A stretch of DNA of 64,000 nucleotides from Kiritimatiellaceae bacterium (lineage in GTDB: Bacteria; Verrucomicrobiota; Kiritimatiellia; Kiritimatiellales; Tichowtungiaceae). The DNA is taken from assembly GCA_013141415.1 (NCBI GenBank), contig JABFQY010000003.1:124001-188000 (forward strand). Direction: 5' to 3'. The position numbers and the translations under genes are program-made. The notes beneath the pieces were generated by a model. It saw nothing but the letters and a program-made list of their open reading frames with translations. It did not search any database and was not told the origin of the DNA. Shown here in pieces: positions 35,093-44,875 of the stretch; within the stretch, counting starts at the first letter, position 1; each line of letters begins with the position of its first letter.

Positions 35093-36863
35093 CCGCCGGA
35101 AGGAAAACGGAAAAAGTTGAACCTTCTCCGTAGCGGCTCTGGACGGAAACCGTTCCGCCGTGCGCCTGAGCGATGTGTTTCACAATGGAAAGGCCCAGAC
35201 CGGTTCCGCCTTCCTGCCGACTGCGACCTTTATCCACACGGTAGAAGCGTTCAAAAAGCCGTTCGAGATGTTCTTTTTCAATTCCGTAGCCCTGGTCTTT
35301 TACGGACAGCACAACACCGCCGTTTTCAGAGTGCGCGCTGACGACAACGTTCTTGCCGTCGGCACTGTACTTGACGGCGTTGCCGATCAGATTAATAAGC
35401 GCCTGCTCGACGAGCGGTGGATTGACGACGGAAGTTAATTCTTCGGGGCACTCGACGCAGATGGTGATATTCTTTTCAGCGGCGCGCCGGGCGCAGACTT
35501 CGACGGCGGAATTCATGAGTCCGCAGAGTCCGGCTTTCTGCATTTCCATCCCCTCCTTGCCGCCCTGTTCGAGGCGCGAGAGCATAAGCAGGTCTTCAAT
35601 GATCGCGTTGAGCCGGTCGGCGTGTTTGGCGACAATTTTCAGGAAGCGCTCGGCTTCAACCGAATCGTTGATTGCGCCGTCCAACAGAGTTTCTACAAAT
35701 CCTTTGATGGTGGTGATCGGCGTTTTCAACTCGTGCGAAACGTTGGCGACGAAGTCGCGCCGCAAGTTTTCAAGCCGGCGCAGGCGGGAGACGTCGTTAA
35801 AGACCACGACGGCACCTATACGCCGGTTTTGCGCTCCGAGCAGATTGGTTCCGCACGCCTGGAGGTAATAGGCCTGATGGTTCTGGATAGCCAGTTCGCA
35901 CTCGCGGGTCTCCTGTCCTTCAAGAACTTCGGCGACAAACCGCTGCAATTTGACGTTCCGGAAAACTTCTTCAATACTTCGGCCTGCTGCGGTTTCAGGC
36001 TGAAACACATTAAAGAACTGTGCGGCGGCTTTATTCAGACTGATGATGTGTCCGTCGGTGTCCACCGCCAGCACGCCCTCGACCATACTGGAAAGCACGG
36101 CTTCGCGCTGGTTGCGCTCGTTACTGACCGTTTGCAGACGTTCTTCAAGCTGTTCCGCCATCTGATTCATCGTTTCGGCCAAAGCGCCGACTTCAGCAGA
36201 TCCGAGCACGCGAAGCCGGTACGAGAAATCGCCTGCGGCAAACCGCTCAGCGCCCTGTCTGATATTTTCAAGCGGCTTTGAGATGCGGCGCGAAACAAAC
36301 AGGCTCAGGAGCGCCGCCAGAAGAAGAACTACGATACAACCCCACAGCAGACTGCGCTCGATCCCGCTAAGCACTTCATTCATCCGGAGCAGCGGCATCG
36401 CCATGCGAACCACGCCGACCAGCGTATTGTCGCGATAGACAGGCACCGCAACATAGAGCATGGATTTACGGACACTGCTGCTGAACCGCGTCGACTGTCC
36501 GGTACGGCCTTCTTCAATCGCAGTCTTCACTTCCGGGCGGTCGCGGTGATTTTCCATCTGCTCGCGCGACTTGGCCGACTCGCCGGCGACCGTTCCGTCC
36601 GGAAGAATCAGCGTGACGCGCGCTGACGATTTGGCGCCGAGTTTAACCGCCGTGTCGTTGAGATAATCCAGGTTGTTTGCATCGAGGCGGTCGCGCACCT
36701 GTTCGGCAGAGAACAAAGCCAATGACTCCAGATTCTCCGCGACCTGCTTGCGGTAGAAGCGCTCCAGAGCGGACGTGAAAACGGCAAAACAGACCAGCAG
36801 CGCAAAAAAAGTGATAATGAGGTGGCCGGGATAAATCTGCCAGAAGATGCGCCGCGTCTGCAT
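35088..36863 (-). CDS. phoR: Phosphate-regulon sensor histidine kinase PhoR
   Basis: 591 residues: N-terminal helix ~13-32, periplasmic sensor ~33-165, second helix ~168-190, HAMP (RISKPLENIRQGAERFAAGDF), a coiled coil, and a PAS domain (REAVLSSMVEGVLAVDTDG). HisKA follows with NVSHELKTPITTIKGF (His377), then HATPase with LINLIGNAVKYS, VKDQGYGIEKEHL and GGTGLGLSIVKHIAQAHGG. It is last in the pst operon, 2 nt after phoB. The identity rests on both domain order and position. The stop codon belongs to a palindromic repeat. Confidence 0.94.
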   Translation of the reverse strand: MQTRRIFWQIYPGHLIITFFALLVCFAVFTSALERFYRKQVAENLESLALFSAEQVRDRLDANNLDYLNDTAVKLGAKSSARVTLILPDGTVAGESAKSREQMENHRDRPEVKTAIEEGRTGQSTRFSSSVRKSMLYVAVPVYRDNTLVGVVRMAMPLLRMNEVLSGIERSLLWGCIVVLLLAALLSLFVSRRISKPLENIRQGAERFAAGDFSYRLRVLGSAEVGALAETMNQMAEQLEERLQTVSNERNQREAVLSSMVEGVLAVDTDGHIISLNKAAAQFFNVFQPETAAGRSIEEVFRNVKLQRFVAEVLEGQETRECELAIQNHQAYYLQACGTNLLGAQNRRIGAVVVFNDVSRLRRLENLRRDFVANVSHELKTPITTIKGFVETLLDGAINDSVEAERFLKIVAKHADRLNAIIEDLLMLSRLEQGGKEGMEMQKAGLCGLMNSAVEVCARRAAEKNITICVECPEELTSVVNPPLVEQALINLIGNAVKYSADGKNVVVSAHSENGGVVLSVKDQGYGIEKEHLERLFERFYRVDKGRSRQEGGTGLGLSIVKHIAQAHGGTVSVQSRYGEGSTFSVFLPAV

Positions 36864-36865
36864 AG

Positions 36866-37567
36866 CTATTCCTCATCCTTGAAGCGATAGCCGATGCCGC
36901 GCACGGTTTCGATGTAGTCGCCTGCCTTTTTCAGTTTTTTGCGCAGGCCGACAATCTGCACATCAACCGAACGTTCGGTGACAGGATAGTCTTCGCCATG
37001 TACCGCATCCACGATCTGATAACGGGTAAAAACCCAGCCCGGACGGCGGGCCAGAAAATGAACAATTCCGAATTCGCTGGCGGTCAGATCAACCGGTTTC
37101 CCGCCGACCGTTACTTCGTGACGGCCCGGATGAATAACCAGATCGTAAATGCGTAGTACGCCTTCCGCATCCGGCGTCGCTGGGGCAGCTTTCCGCCGCA
37201 AGACAGCTTTTACGCGCGCCACCAGAACTTTCGGGCTGAACGGTTTCACGACATAGTCTTCCGCGCCGAGTTCGAGACCGGCAACGATGTCGCTCTCTTC
37301 GCCGCGGGCCGTCATCATGACGACCGGAATATCGCGGCTGTCGGCGTTCTGCTTCAGTTCGCGGCATATCTGCAAGCCGTCTTTGCCGGGCAGCATGAGA
37401 TCAAGCAGAATCATATCCGGTCTTTTCTGCGCGACGGCCTTCAGACCGGCTTCGCCGGATTCCGCCTCAGTCACGGCAAAGCCTTCGCGCTCCAGATTGT
37501 AGCGCACCAGTTCGCGGATATCCTCTTCGTCTTCGACAATCAGAATTTGTGTTTTTGCAACTGCCAT
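36866..37567 (-). CDS. phoB: Phosphate-regulon response regulator PhoB
   Basis: 233 residues. The receiver domain has ILIVEDEEDIREL, phospho-acceptor Asp56 in MILLDLMLPGKDG, MMTARGEESD and the switch Lys in YVVKPFSPK. Residues ~135-230 are an OmpR/PhoB winged helix (LTASEFGIVHFLARRPGWVFTR, ERSVDVQIVGLRKKL, GIGYRFKDEE). It lies between phoU and phoR in the pst operon and is the likely reader of the 11-bp-spaced boxes at 44580 and 46790. Confidence 0.95.
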   Translation of the reverse strand: MAVAKTQILIVEDEEDIRELVRYNLEREGFAVTEAESGEAGLKAVAQKRPDMILLDLMLPGKDGLQICRELKQNADSRDIPVVMMTARGEESDIVAGLELGAEDYVVKPFSPKVLVARVKAVLRRKAAPATPDAEGVLRIYDLVIHPGRHEVTVGGKPVDLTASEFGIVHFLARRPGWVFTRYQIVDAVHGEDYPVTERSVDVQIVGLRKKLKKAGDYIETVRGIGYRFKDEE

Positions 37568-37618
37568 ACGAACGAACCTTTTCTCCGCATTCCTGCGGGC
37601 AAAACCGCCTGTAAGATT

Positions 37619-38284
37619 TTAGATGGTCGCTTCGGGACGGTGGCGCACGATGGTTCCTTCAACCAGATAAATAACGTCTTCTGAAATATTGGTGGCGTGA
37701 TCCCCAATCCGCTCGATATTGCGTGATACCAGCAGCATGTCGAGATAACAGCTGATTCGGGCAGGATACTGCAAAATCTGCGCTTCCACAAAACGGCGGA
37801 CCTGACTGCAAAGGCGATCCACCTCATCATCCGACCCGCAAACCGCTTTGGCCAGCCCGGCATCAAAATTCACAAAAGAATTCAAACAGTCGCGCACCAT
37901 ATCGCGAGCCCGCGTTGCCGCATGTCCAAGTTCATCCGGCATCGTCAGCGCCGGTTCTTTACACATTTTGACAGCACGTCTGGCAATATTGGTCGCCAGA
38001 TCGCCGATCCGTTCCAGATCGTTATTGATCTTGAGCACCGCCGTCAGGAAACGGAGGTCGGCCGCCACGGGCTGATAAAGCGCCAGAATCTTCAACGCTT
38101 CTTCCTCGACCTCGACCTCAACCTGATCGACGTCGAAGTCGCCGCGAATGACCTGCTGAGCAAGCTGTTCATCGCGAGTTAACAGCGCCTTGACTGAAAG
38201 AATGAGACTCTCCTCAACCTGTGCACTCATCATCAGAATTTGTTTTTTCAGTTTTTCGACTTCGTTAATAAAAACCTGAGACAT
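37619..38284 (-). CDS. phoU: Phosphate-signalling protein PhoU (first copy)
   Basis: 221 residues from the ATG at 38284, behind AAGGAG. It has two PhoU helical repeats, each with a metal-binding-type E(D)xxD signature: INNDLERIGDLATNIARRAV and LVSRNIERIGDHATNISEDV. It represses PhoR signalling when phosphate is plentiful by linking it to the Pst transporter. The start sits 11 nt after pstB. Confidence 0.95.
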   Translation of the reverse strand: MSQVFINEVEKLKKQILMMSAQVEESLILSVKALLTRDEQLAQQVIRGDFDVDQVEVEVEEEALKILALYQPVAADLRFLTAVLKINNDLERIGDLATNIARRAVKMCKEPALTMPDELGHAATRARDMVRDCLNSFVNFDAGLAKAVCGSDDEVDRLCSQVRRFVEAQILQYPARISCYLDMLLVSRNIERIGDHATNISEDVIYLVEGTIVRHRPEATI

Positions 38285-38294
38285 AAGTTTCTCC

Positions 38295-39149
38295 TTATCC
38301 AAACCGTCCGGTCACATAATCCTGCGTTTCCCGCAGGTGCGGATTTTGAAAAATCGTACTGGTCGGGCCGAACTCAATCAGCCGTCCGAGATACATAAAA
38401 GCGGTATAATCACTCACCCGCGCCGCCTGTTGCATATTGTGTGTCACGATCACAATCGTATACTCACCGCGCAGATCGGCAATCAGATCCTCAATTTTAT
38501 TTGTGGCAATCGGGTCGAGCGCCGAACAGGGTTCATCCATCAAAAGCACTTCCGGCTCGGCGGCAATGGCCCGGGCGATACATAGACGCTGTTGCTGTCC
38601 GCCGGACATGCCGAGAGCACTTTCGTTCAGGCGATCCTTGGTCTCTTCCCAGATCGCCGCGCCGCGCAGACTGCGCTCGCACACTTCGTCGAGCACCGCT
38701 TTGTTACGTTCGCCGTCGATCCGGAGCGGATAAATGACGTTTTCGTAAACGCTCATCGGAAACGGATTGGGTTTCTGAAAAACCATCCCCATCCGCTTGC
38801 GCAGCTCGATGACATCTACGGACGGCGCATAGACCGGTTCGCCGTTCAGCGTCATTTCGCCGTTAATCCGCACGGTGCTGAGCAGATCGTTAATCCGGTT
38901 GATGGAGCGCAGCAACGTGGACTTGCCGCAGCCGGACGGGCCGACCAGCGCAGTGACTTTCCCCTTCGGGATAATCATGTTGATATCGAAAAGCGCCTGT
39001 TTTGCGCCATACGAAAGATTGAAGTTCGACACCTCAAGCAGTGCCGTCTCGTTTTTCAGCACATCGTGCGTTTCGGTCGGAAACGTTTTTCCGGCGGCAA
39101 TCTCCGCGAGGCGGTTTGATTTCTTTTTCGACAGGCTTTGCACATCCAT
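38295..39149 (-). CDS. pstB: Phosphate ABC transporter ATPase PstB (canonical copy)
   Basis: 284 residues from the ATG at 39149 with GGAG upstream. All ATPase motifs are intact: Walker [11 protein letters not shown]-loop [10 protein letters not shown], signature [13 protein letters not shown], Walker [14 protein letters not shown] and switch [15 protein letters not shown]. It has an unusual Lys-rich N-terminal extension of about 35 residues before the ATPase core. It should work as a homodimer with the PstC-PstA permease encoded upstream, and it is the reference against which the two altered copies at 49463 and 50245 stand out. Confidence 0.96.
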   Translation of the reverse strand: MDVQSLSKKKSNRLAEIAAGKTFPTETHDVLKNETALLEVSNFNLSYGAKQALFDINMIIPKGKVTALVGPSGCGKSTLLRSINRINDLLSTVRINGEMTLNGEPVYAPSVDVIELRKRMGMVFQKPNPFPMSVYENVIYPLRIDGERNKAVLDEVCERSLRGAAIWEETKDRLNESALGMSGGQQQRLCIARAIAAEPEVLLMDEPCSALDPIATNKIEDLIADLRGEYTIVIVTHNMQQAARVSDYTAFMYLGRLIEFGPTSTIFQNPHLRETQDYVTGRFG

Positions 39150-39163
39150 AAAACGCTCCTTCA

Positions 39164-40846
39164 CTAAAATGCAGAGGAAACAAACTTACGGCGCAGGCGG
39201 GTCCGCAAACGGACCGCCAGCAGGTTCAGGAAAAAAATCAGCACAATCAGCAGCAGCGTGGTGGTGAAAACCATCGGCTTGGCGGCCTCGCTGTTCTGGC
39301 TCTGGAACCCGAGGTCGTAGATATGGAATCCGAGATGCATGAAACTGCGCTCGGCATGCACAAACGGCGCCACGCTGTCCACCGGCAGTTCCGGCGCCAG
39401 CTTCACCGCGCCGACGAGCATCAGCGGCGCCACCTCGCCCGCGCCGCGGGCCATGGCCAGAATCATACCGGTCATAATGCCGGGCAAAGCGCGCGGCAGA
39501 ACAATCCGTTTGATCGTCTGCCATTTACTTCCGCCGCAGGCATAGGAACCTTCGCGCATGGAATTCGGTACGGCCGCCAGAGCCTCTTCGGTGGCGACGA
39601 TCACCACCGGAAGCGTCAGCAGTGCCAGCGTCAGTGACGCCCAGAGAATACCGCCCTTCCCGAAGGTTGGATTCGGCAACGACGAAGCGAAGAAAAGTTC
39701 GTCAATCGAAGCACCGATCAGGTAACAGAAAAAGCCGAGGCCGAACACGCCGAAAACAATACTCGGAACACCGGCGAGATTATTGATCGAAATACGTACC
39801 GCGCTCACAACAAATCCCGGCCTGGCGTATTCGCGCAGATAAAGCGCCGCCATCACGCCGAACGGAACCACCGCCAGCGACATCAGCAGCGTCATAATCA
39901 CGGTGCCGAAGATCGCCGGGAACACGCCGCCTTCGCTGTTGGCTTCGCGCGGCTCTTCAAAAAGAAATTCGTGCCAGCGGCTGAAATAGATTCCGGTCTT
40001 TCCGGCGATTGAAAGCTGATTGGCCGGATAAGCGCGGACAATGTTTTCAAGCGGCATCGCCACCGCTTTGCCCTGAGCGGTTTTTAGATTCAGTACATAG
40101 CGGCTGTTTTCGGCGCGCAACCGGCTGATCTCTTCCTGAAGCTGTTTGAATTCCGTCGTGCCGATTTTTTCCGTTTCGAGAAATTCCGCGTTTTCCGTCT
40201 GCCAATCGGTGCTGCCAGCGCCTTTGCTCAACTCTACGGAACGCAACGCCAGTCGTGCTTTTTCAAGCCGCCGATTGACGCGGCCGACTTCTTTCGTTTC
40301 AAGTTCGCGGATTTTTGCGCGCCGGTCGGTGATTGCGCTGTGATACTCGTTAAACTTTTTCCACGCGGATTCCGGCGTCAATGCGACTGTTTCGCCGCCC
40401 AGCGTGAAGCTTTCCGGAAATCCGTAGAAACGGCCCCATGCCGTGCGCTCAATCACCAGCGCCCACTCCGGACGAGTTTCTGTTTTCACGTCGTGATCGT
40501 TAAGCCAAGTGAAATGTTCGCCGGAAATTTCAAAGTTTCCGGTGCGCACCAGTTTGCGTTGCAGCACACGCACCTTTTCGTCGTTGGTGCGGAAACTTTC
40601 GGAGCGGGTGATTTCACCCATGAACACCGAGCCGTCCGACGTTTGGAACTGCTGTACCGGTGCCGGCCATAGTGTGGCAATCCCGTTACATAAAATCAGC
40701 GCGAGCAGCCCGATAATCATGCACAGCGCAATGGCGAGTCCGCCGCCGGTCAGCCAGATCATCGGCTCGCCTTGAGCAAACAGCGAAACCCGCGAACGGC
40801 GGCGGCGCGGCTTGACGGATTTTTCTTCCGGCGTTTGAAAACTCAT
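39164..40846 (-). CDS. pstA: Phosphate ABC transporter permease PstA, enlarged
   Basis: 560 residues, about twice the usual ~290. A first helix at ~28-53 is followed by a ~250-residue insert with no membrane segments and a predicted coiled coil ([39 protein letters not shown]). The normal permease then runs from ~310: [42 protein letters not shown] and the ATPase-contact loop [20 protein letters not shown]. The insert should lie in the periplasm. It overlaps pstC by 4 nt. Confidence 0.93.
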   Translation of the reverse strand: MSFQTPEEKSVKPRRRRSRVSLFAQGEPMIWLTGGGLAIALCMIIGLLALILCNGIATLWPAPVQQFQTSDGSVFMGEITRSESFRTNDEKVRVLQRKLVRTGNFEISGEHFTWLNDHDVKTETRPEWALVIERTAWGRFYGFPESFTLGGETVALTPESAWKKFNEYHSAITDRRAKIRELETKEVGRVNRRLEKARLALRSVELSKGAGSTDWQTENAEFLETEKIGTTEFKQLQEEISRLRAENSRYVLNLKTAQGKAVAMPLENIVRAYPANQLSIAGKTGIYFSRWHEFLFEEPREANSEGGVFPAIFGTVIMTLLMSLAVVPFGVMAALYLREYARPGFVVSAVRISINNLAGVPSIVFGVFGLGFFCYLIGASIDELFFASSLPNPTFGKGGILWASLTLALLTLPVVIVATEEALAAVPNSMREGSYACGGSKWQTIKRIVLPRALPGIMTGMILAMARGAGEVAPLMLVGAVKLAPELPVDSVAPFVHAERSFMHLGFHIYDLGFQSQNSEAAKPMVFTTTLLLIVLIFFLNLLAVRLRTRLRRKFVSSAF

Positions 40847-43419
40847 AAATCCACCGCCTTTTTACGGAAGCGCATACGAACCAGCTCCGCGATGGTGTTC
40901 AAAATAAAAGTGATCACAAACAGTGCCAGCGCGGCGAGAAACAGCGTGCGGTAGTGTGTACTGTTACGCACGGCTTCCGGCAGTTCGACGGCGATATTGG
41001 CTGAGAGCGTGCGGAAGCCGTTAAATATATTCCACTCCATCACCGGCGTATTTCCGGCGGCCATCAGCACGATCATCGTTTCGCCGACGGCACGTCCGAG
41101 GCCGATCATGATGGCGGAAAAAAGTCCGCTCATCGCCGTCGGAATAATGATGCGTACTGCCGTCTGCCACGGCGTGGCCCCTGCCCCGAGCGACGCCGAG
41201 CGCAGATGATCCGGTACGGAGGAAAGAGCATCTTCTGAAATGGTGTAGATGATCGGAATGATGGCGAAGCCCATCACAAACCCGACGACCAGCGCGTTGC
41301 GCTGAACGTAGGTGCCGAACAGTCCGCCACGCGGATCAAAGCCGAGCGCCTGCAACAGCGCGGCGGCGGCAATCGCCAGTACCAGCGCGGCGGCGAGGCC
41401 AAACAGGAATTTAAACAGATCAAACAGAGCGCACTGCATCCGTGACCAGTTCATGGAAAGGGGGCGGAGGCGTGGATCCACTACGACGCTGAACAGCCAC
41501 GCAATCAGCAGACAGCTCACCGGCATAATCAACAGCACCCAGCCGCCAAAGGCCTGACCGATCTGACCGTCGAGCCAGCGCATAATATCGCCGGCAAAAC
41601 ACAGCCGCTCAATCAGCGGACTAATTAGATGCGCCATGCCTACGCCAGCCGGAACCGTCAGCAGTAAAAAGATCAGGCGGAACCGCGCCAGCAGAAGCGT
41701 CCAGCGTTGCGGAAGAAGCTGCCAGATGTAGGCACCGAGCAGAAAGGCCGCCGGAACAGTGATAAAGACCGTCATAAACACCGTGAGCAGTTTCGCGACA
41801 ATCGGCGCCAGCACCAGTGCGGCGATGAAGCCCAGTACGACGCTCGGTAGTCCGGCCATCATTTCAACGGCGGGTTTGATATGCAGTTTGGCGCGCGGCG
41901 AAAGAAACTCGCTGGTGAAAATCGCGGCCAGCAACGCGATCGGCACGCCGAACATCATGGAAAAAAGCGTCGCCTTGAGCGTTCCGAAAATCAGCGGCAT
42001 CAAACCGAACTTCGGCTCGAAGTCATCGGTGCCGGACGACGATTGCCAGACATATTCCGGTTTGGCGGCGCCTTCGTACCAGACCGGCGTGAAGAGCGCG
42101 GCCGGGGTAATTTCCGGATGCCGGGGATCAATGTTCCACTGCACAAGGTGCTTGGGCGTCAGCGCCAGTATTCCGTCGTCTTTGGGCGACAGAGCGACGG
42201 ACTGTACCGGCGAGTCGCCAGCGTTCAGATGGGCCAGCTGTTTCTGACTGGTGATGTGAAACAGATCCACCGTGCCGTCGGCATAGCCCGCCGCGACCAT
42301 GCGGATGCGCGACGACGAAGCCAGCGCGGTGACGGCGGTCGAACCTTGAAAGGTGTGCGCCTGTGTCAGAAAAGTCTGCGACGGATTGTTCGGTGAAAAT
42401 GCGGGGAACCACGCTTGAATGCGGCCGGAAGAATCGCCCGCCAGCAGCGTGGTGCGGCCCAGTAGCGGCTGAAGCGAAGTCAGTTTGCGATCCGGTTCCG
42501 GGACAAGATCAATCCGCTCGATCAGCGACGGACTGGTGAAATTGCGGGTATCGAAACGCAGCAGTGTGCCGTCGCGCCAGACGGCGCAGACGGTATCGCC
42601 CAGTCCGGAAAGAATAACCCACGCCGGCGGCTCGCGGCGTTCCTGCGCTTTGTATGGAATCATAGCGACGGTGCGGCGGATCGTCACTTTGCCGGTCATG
42701 ATGTTTTCGCGTTTGGTGAAGCGGAGAAGAGAAAGAGTTCCTTCGTCATTCAGCATCACGGAAATCTGCCCGGCCGGACTGGTGGTCTGATCGAGCAGGC
42801 GTACCGCCGAGGACGTTTCGCCGAAAATCGGTTCGTCAAAAATGGCGGAAAGCCGGATTGACCGGAACTGTTCGCCGGAAATCCGCTGAATCAGCGCGCC
42901 GTTCCATTCGCCGATTCCGTTTTCACCTAGTGCCTGCAATTCCGGCGGCAGTTCTTTGTCGGCGACATACGAGGTTTGAAAACTGATACGGCCCATCCGG
43001 ATCGAGCCGTCGGCGAAACCGCAAAGCGCCTCGGAAGTCGTACCCTCGAGGGTAAACGCCGTCAGCGCCGCGTTGGTGAAAAGCATCTGTTCAGAAAGTA
43101 AGGCACCGGTATCGAGCCGGGTGCAGACGAGACGTCCGGAGCCGTAGAGAACACGGTTCATCAGTCCGTATTCGTCGGACTGAATCGAAAGCGGCTGTGC
43201 GCTATCGGCGGCGGGCCGGTTCAGCGTTTCGCTGCCGGCAATGCGTGCCGGACGGAAAAGCGGAATGGCGACGTAGAGCAGATAAAAGAAAACGGTGGAG
43301 ACGGCGAGGATGGTGCCGATTCCGCCGACGGTGATCAGCGATTTGGAGAGACGATCCGACGCACGCACACTCCAGTGCGTTTTTTTCCGCCGTGCCCGAC
43401 CTGTAAAACTTTTCGTCAT
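40843..43419 (-). CDS. pstC: Phosphate ABC transporter permease PstC with large periplasmic domain
   Basis: 858 residues from the ATG at 43419; usual PstC is ~320. After one helix (~35-57), about 400 residues show repeated short beta-strands and WD/propeller-like phrases (FTLEGTTSEALCGFADGSI, ALASSSRIRMVAAGYADGTV, SVALSPKDDGILAL). The permease begins near residue 480 (LIFGTLKATLFSMMFGVPIALLAAIF, VEMMAGLPSVVLGFIAALVL). The coupling loop is SEDALSSVPDHLRSASLGAGAT. The extra domain may bind PstS or a ligand. The Shine-Dalgarno GGAGG lies in the 3' arm of a 12-bp hairpin. Confidence 0.9.
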   Translation of the reverse strand: MTKSFTGRARRKKTHWSVRASDRLSKSLITVGGIGTILAVSTVFFYLLYVAIPLFRPARIAGSETLNRPAADSAQPLSIQSDEYGLMNRVLYGSGRLVCTRLDTGALLSEQMLFTNAALTAFTLEGTTSEALCGFADGSIRMGRISFQTSYVADKELPPELQALGENGIGEWNGALIQRISGEQFRSIRLSAIFDEPIFGETSSAVRLLDQTTSPAGQISVMLNDEGTLSLLRFTKRENIMTGKVTIRRTVAMIPYKAQERREPPAWVILSGLGDTVCAVWRDGTLLRFDTRNFTSPSLIERIDLVPEPDRKLTSLQPLLGRTTLLAGDSSGRIQAWFPAFSPNNPSQTFLTQAHTFQGSTAVTALASSSRIRMVAAGYADGTVDLFHITSQKQLAHLNAGDSPVQSVALSPKDDGILALTPKHLVQWNIDPRHPEITPAALFTPVWYEGAAKPEYVWQSSSGTDDFEPKFGLMPLIFGTLKATLFSMMFGVPIALLAAIFTSEFLSPRAKLHIKPAVEMMAGLPSVVLGFIAALVLAPIVAKLLTVFMTVFITVPAAFLLGAYIWQLLPQRWTLLLARFRLIFLLLTVPAGVGMAHLISPLIERLCFAGDIMRWLDGQIGQAFGGWVLLIMPVSCLLIAWLFSVVVDPRLRPLSMNWSRMQCALFDLFKFLFGLAAALVLAIAAAALLQALGFDPRGGLFGTYVQRNALVVGFVMGFAIIPIIYTISEDALSSVPDHLRSASLGAGATPWQTAVRIIIPTAMSGLFSAIMIGLGRAVGETMIVLMAAGNTPVMEWNIFNGFRTLSANIAVELPEAVRNSTHYRTLFLAALALFVITFILNTIAELVRMRFRKKAVDL

Positions 43420-43429
43420 ATTCCAGAAC

Positions 43430-43463
43430 AACCTCCGGACGTGTTTAAACTCGTCCGGAGGTT
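43430..43463 (-). promoter_or_regulatory. pstS-pstC intergenic hairpin burying the pstC Shine-Dalgarno
   Basis: A perfect 12-bp stem (AACCTCCGGACG with CGTCCGGAGGTT) closes a 10-nt loop between pstS and pstC. On the mRNA the downstream arm contains GGAGG, the only Shine-Dalgarno for pstC. The structure could stabilise the pstS 3' end, partly terminate transcription, and lower pstC translation, giving more binding protein than permease. Confidence 0.7.
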
Positions 43464-43481
43464 TCGTTCCACCTTATTTGA

Positions 43482-44459
43482 TTAGAACCCTGCTTTGATT
43501 CCTGCCGATTCAAGCGTCTTGCGGGCTACATTGGCAGGCACCGGGAAATAACCGTCTTTGAGCACGTCCGTCTGCCCCTGCTTGCTGAAGATATACTTGA
43601 TGAACTCGCGGCGGAGCGGATCGAGCTCGCTGCCAGGTTTGAAGTTCACGTAGAGATACAAATAGCGGGCGAGCGGATATTCGCCGGTGTAGGCGTTTTC
43701 CGGAGTCGCTTCTACAGGGTATGAATACGCGTCGCGGGCCAGCGGAAGAGCGCGAACGTCGGCGGTCTTGTAGCCGATACCACTGTAGCCGATGGCGCCT
43801 TTGTCGGTGGCAACACCCTGCACCACGGCGGAGCTGCCGGGCTGTTCTTTCACGGAATCCTTGTAGTCGCCTTTGCCAAGCGCGTTTTCTTTGAAATAGC
43901 CGTAGGTGCCGGAAGCGGCGTTACGACCGTAAAGGCTGATCGGCAGGTTGGCCCATTCGCCTTTGAGTCCAAGCTGGCCCCAGCCAGTGATGTCTTCCGA
44001 GTTGCCGAGCTTGCGGTTCTTGGAGAAAATCGCGTCAACCTGAGTCAGCGACAGCGCTTTGATCGGATTGTCTTTGTGAACATAGACAGCCAGCATGTCG
44101 ATACTGGTCGGAAGTTCGGTCGGCTTGTAGCCGTACTTGCCGACAAATCCGTCGAGTTCCAGCTGTTTCATCGGTCGGCTCATTGAACCAAAGGTCGCGG
44201 TGCCTTCGATCAGCGCGGGCGGCGCAGTGGAAGAACCTTTGCCTTCAATTTCGACCTGAACATTCGGATAGATTTTTTTGAATCCTTCCGCCCAGAGCGT
44301 CATCATGTTGTTCATCGTGTCGGAACCGATCCCTTTGATCGTGCCGGAAACGCCTTGAACGGCTTTGTAATCCGGAAGACCGGCATCAACCTGTACCTGA
44401 GCCTGCGCCGACCAAACGGCCGCCGCGATCAGGGCTGCACTTACTGCTGCTTTTTTCAT
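43482..44459 (-). CDS. pstS: Phosphate-binding protein PstS (first system)
   Basis: 325 residues from the ATG at 44459, behind GGAGAA. A signal peptide (MKKAAVSAALIAAAVWSAQA-QV) exports it to the periplasm. The phosphate-binding blocks are visible: KGIGSDTMNNMM, EGKGSSTAPPALIEGTATFG, SRPMK, and YGRNAASGTYGYFKENAL for the second lobe. It is the first gene of the operon pstS-pstC-pstA-pstB-phoU-phoB-phoR and has a candidate Pho box about 120 nt upstream. Confidence 0.95.
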   Translation of the reverse strand: MKKAAVSAALIAAAVWSAQAQVQVDAGLPDYKAVQGVSGTIKGIGSDTMNNMMTLWAEGFKKIYPNVQVEIEGKGSSTAPPALIEGTATFGSMSRPMKQLELDGFVGKYGYKPTELPTSIDMLAVYVHKDNPIKALSLTQVDAIFSKNRKLGNSEDITGWGQLGLKGEWANLPISLYGRNAASGTYGYFKENALGKGDYKDSVKEQPGSSAVVQGVATDKGAIGYSGIGYKTADVRALPLARDAYSYPVEATPENAYTGEYPLARYLYLYVNFKPGSELDPLRREFIKYIFSKQGQTDVLKDGYFPVPANVARKTLESAGIKAGF

Positions 44460-44563
44460 ATAGAGTTTCTCCTGTTTCCACTCGTTAGTTGGTTCGGCAG
44501 TCACCGGACAGGAAGGTCTTTCCTTTCGCCTTCTCTTTCCGGCGGCCGCCTCATACGGGAAGA

Positions 44564-44606
44564 AATATGAGCGAACTCTATTAGAGAATTGTTAGGGTTT
44601 GATTAG
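44564..44606 (-). promoter_or_regulatory. Candidate Pho box and -10 for the first pst operon
   Basis: ATTAG (44580), GTTAG (44591) and ATTAG (44602) recur at exactly 11-bp spacing. On the minus strand they read CTAAT, CTAAC, CTAAT toward pstS, with a -10-like CATATT (44564-44569) about 15 nt after the start of the last half-site. E. coli PhoB boxes have the same 11-bp period. Assignment to PhoB is inferred from geometry and position. Confidence 0.65.
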
Positions 44607-44675
44607 AACGCTGTGAAAATTAACGAAACGCCGGAAACGCTGGAGCAATAGCTGTCGAGATGCTAAACAGGGATT

Positions 44676-44858
44676 ATGAAATTACAACAGGGGCAAATCT
44701 GGAAAAAGGGTGACGAATTCCTGCGTATCGTCGAATGCGAGCGGCTTGCCGTCAAATACAAGACGATGGAACATCCATTTTCCAAAGAAGGCGAAATGCA
44801 TCAGGTCACAAAAAAAGAATTCTGCCGCATGCTCAAGGATGCAAAGCTTCTGCCATAG
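44676..44858 (+). CDS. Small conserved-looking protein, 60 aa
   Basis: 60 residues, basic and Lys/Glu-rich: it opens MKLQQGQIWKKGDEFLRIVE and ends KEFCRMLKDAKLLP. The opening has the look of a small beta-barrel (G-xx-W-xx-G-x-EFLRIV). A weak AGGG precedes the ATG. I do not recognise a named family. It is transcribed divergently from pstS and converges on the NFACT-R gene with a 17-nt gap. It could share the nearby Pho box region, but there is no direct evidence of that. Confidence 0.55.
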   Translation: MKLQQGQIWKKGDEFLRIVECERLAVKYKTMEHPFSKEGEMHQVTKKEFCRMLKDAKLLP

Positions 44859-44875
44859 GTGTGGAATACTGAAAA

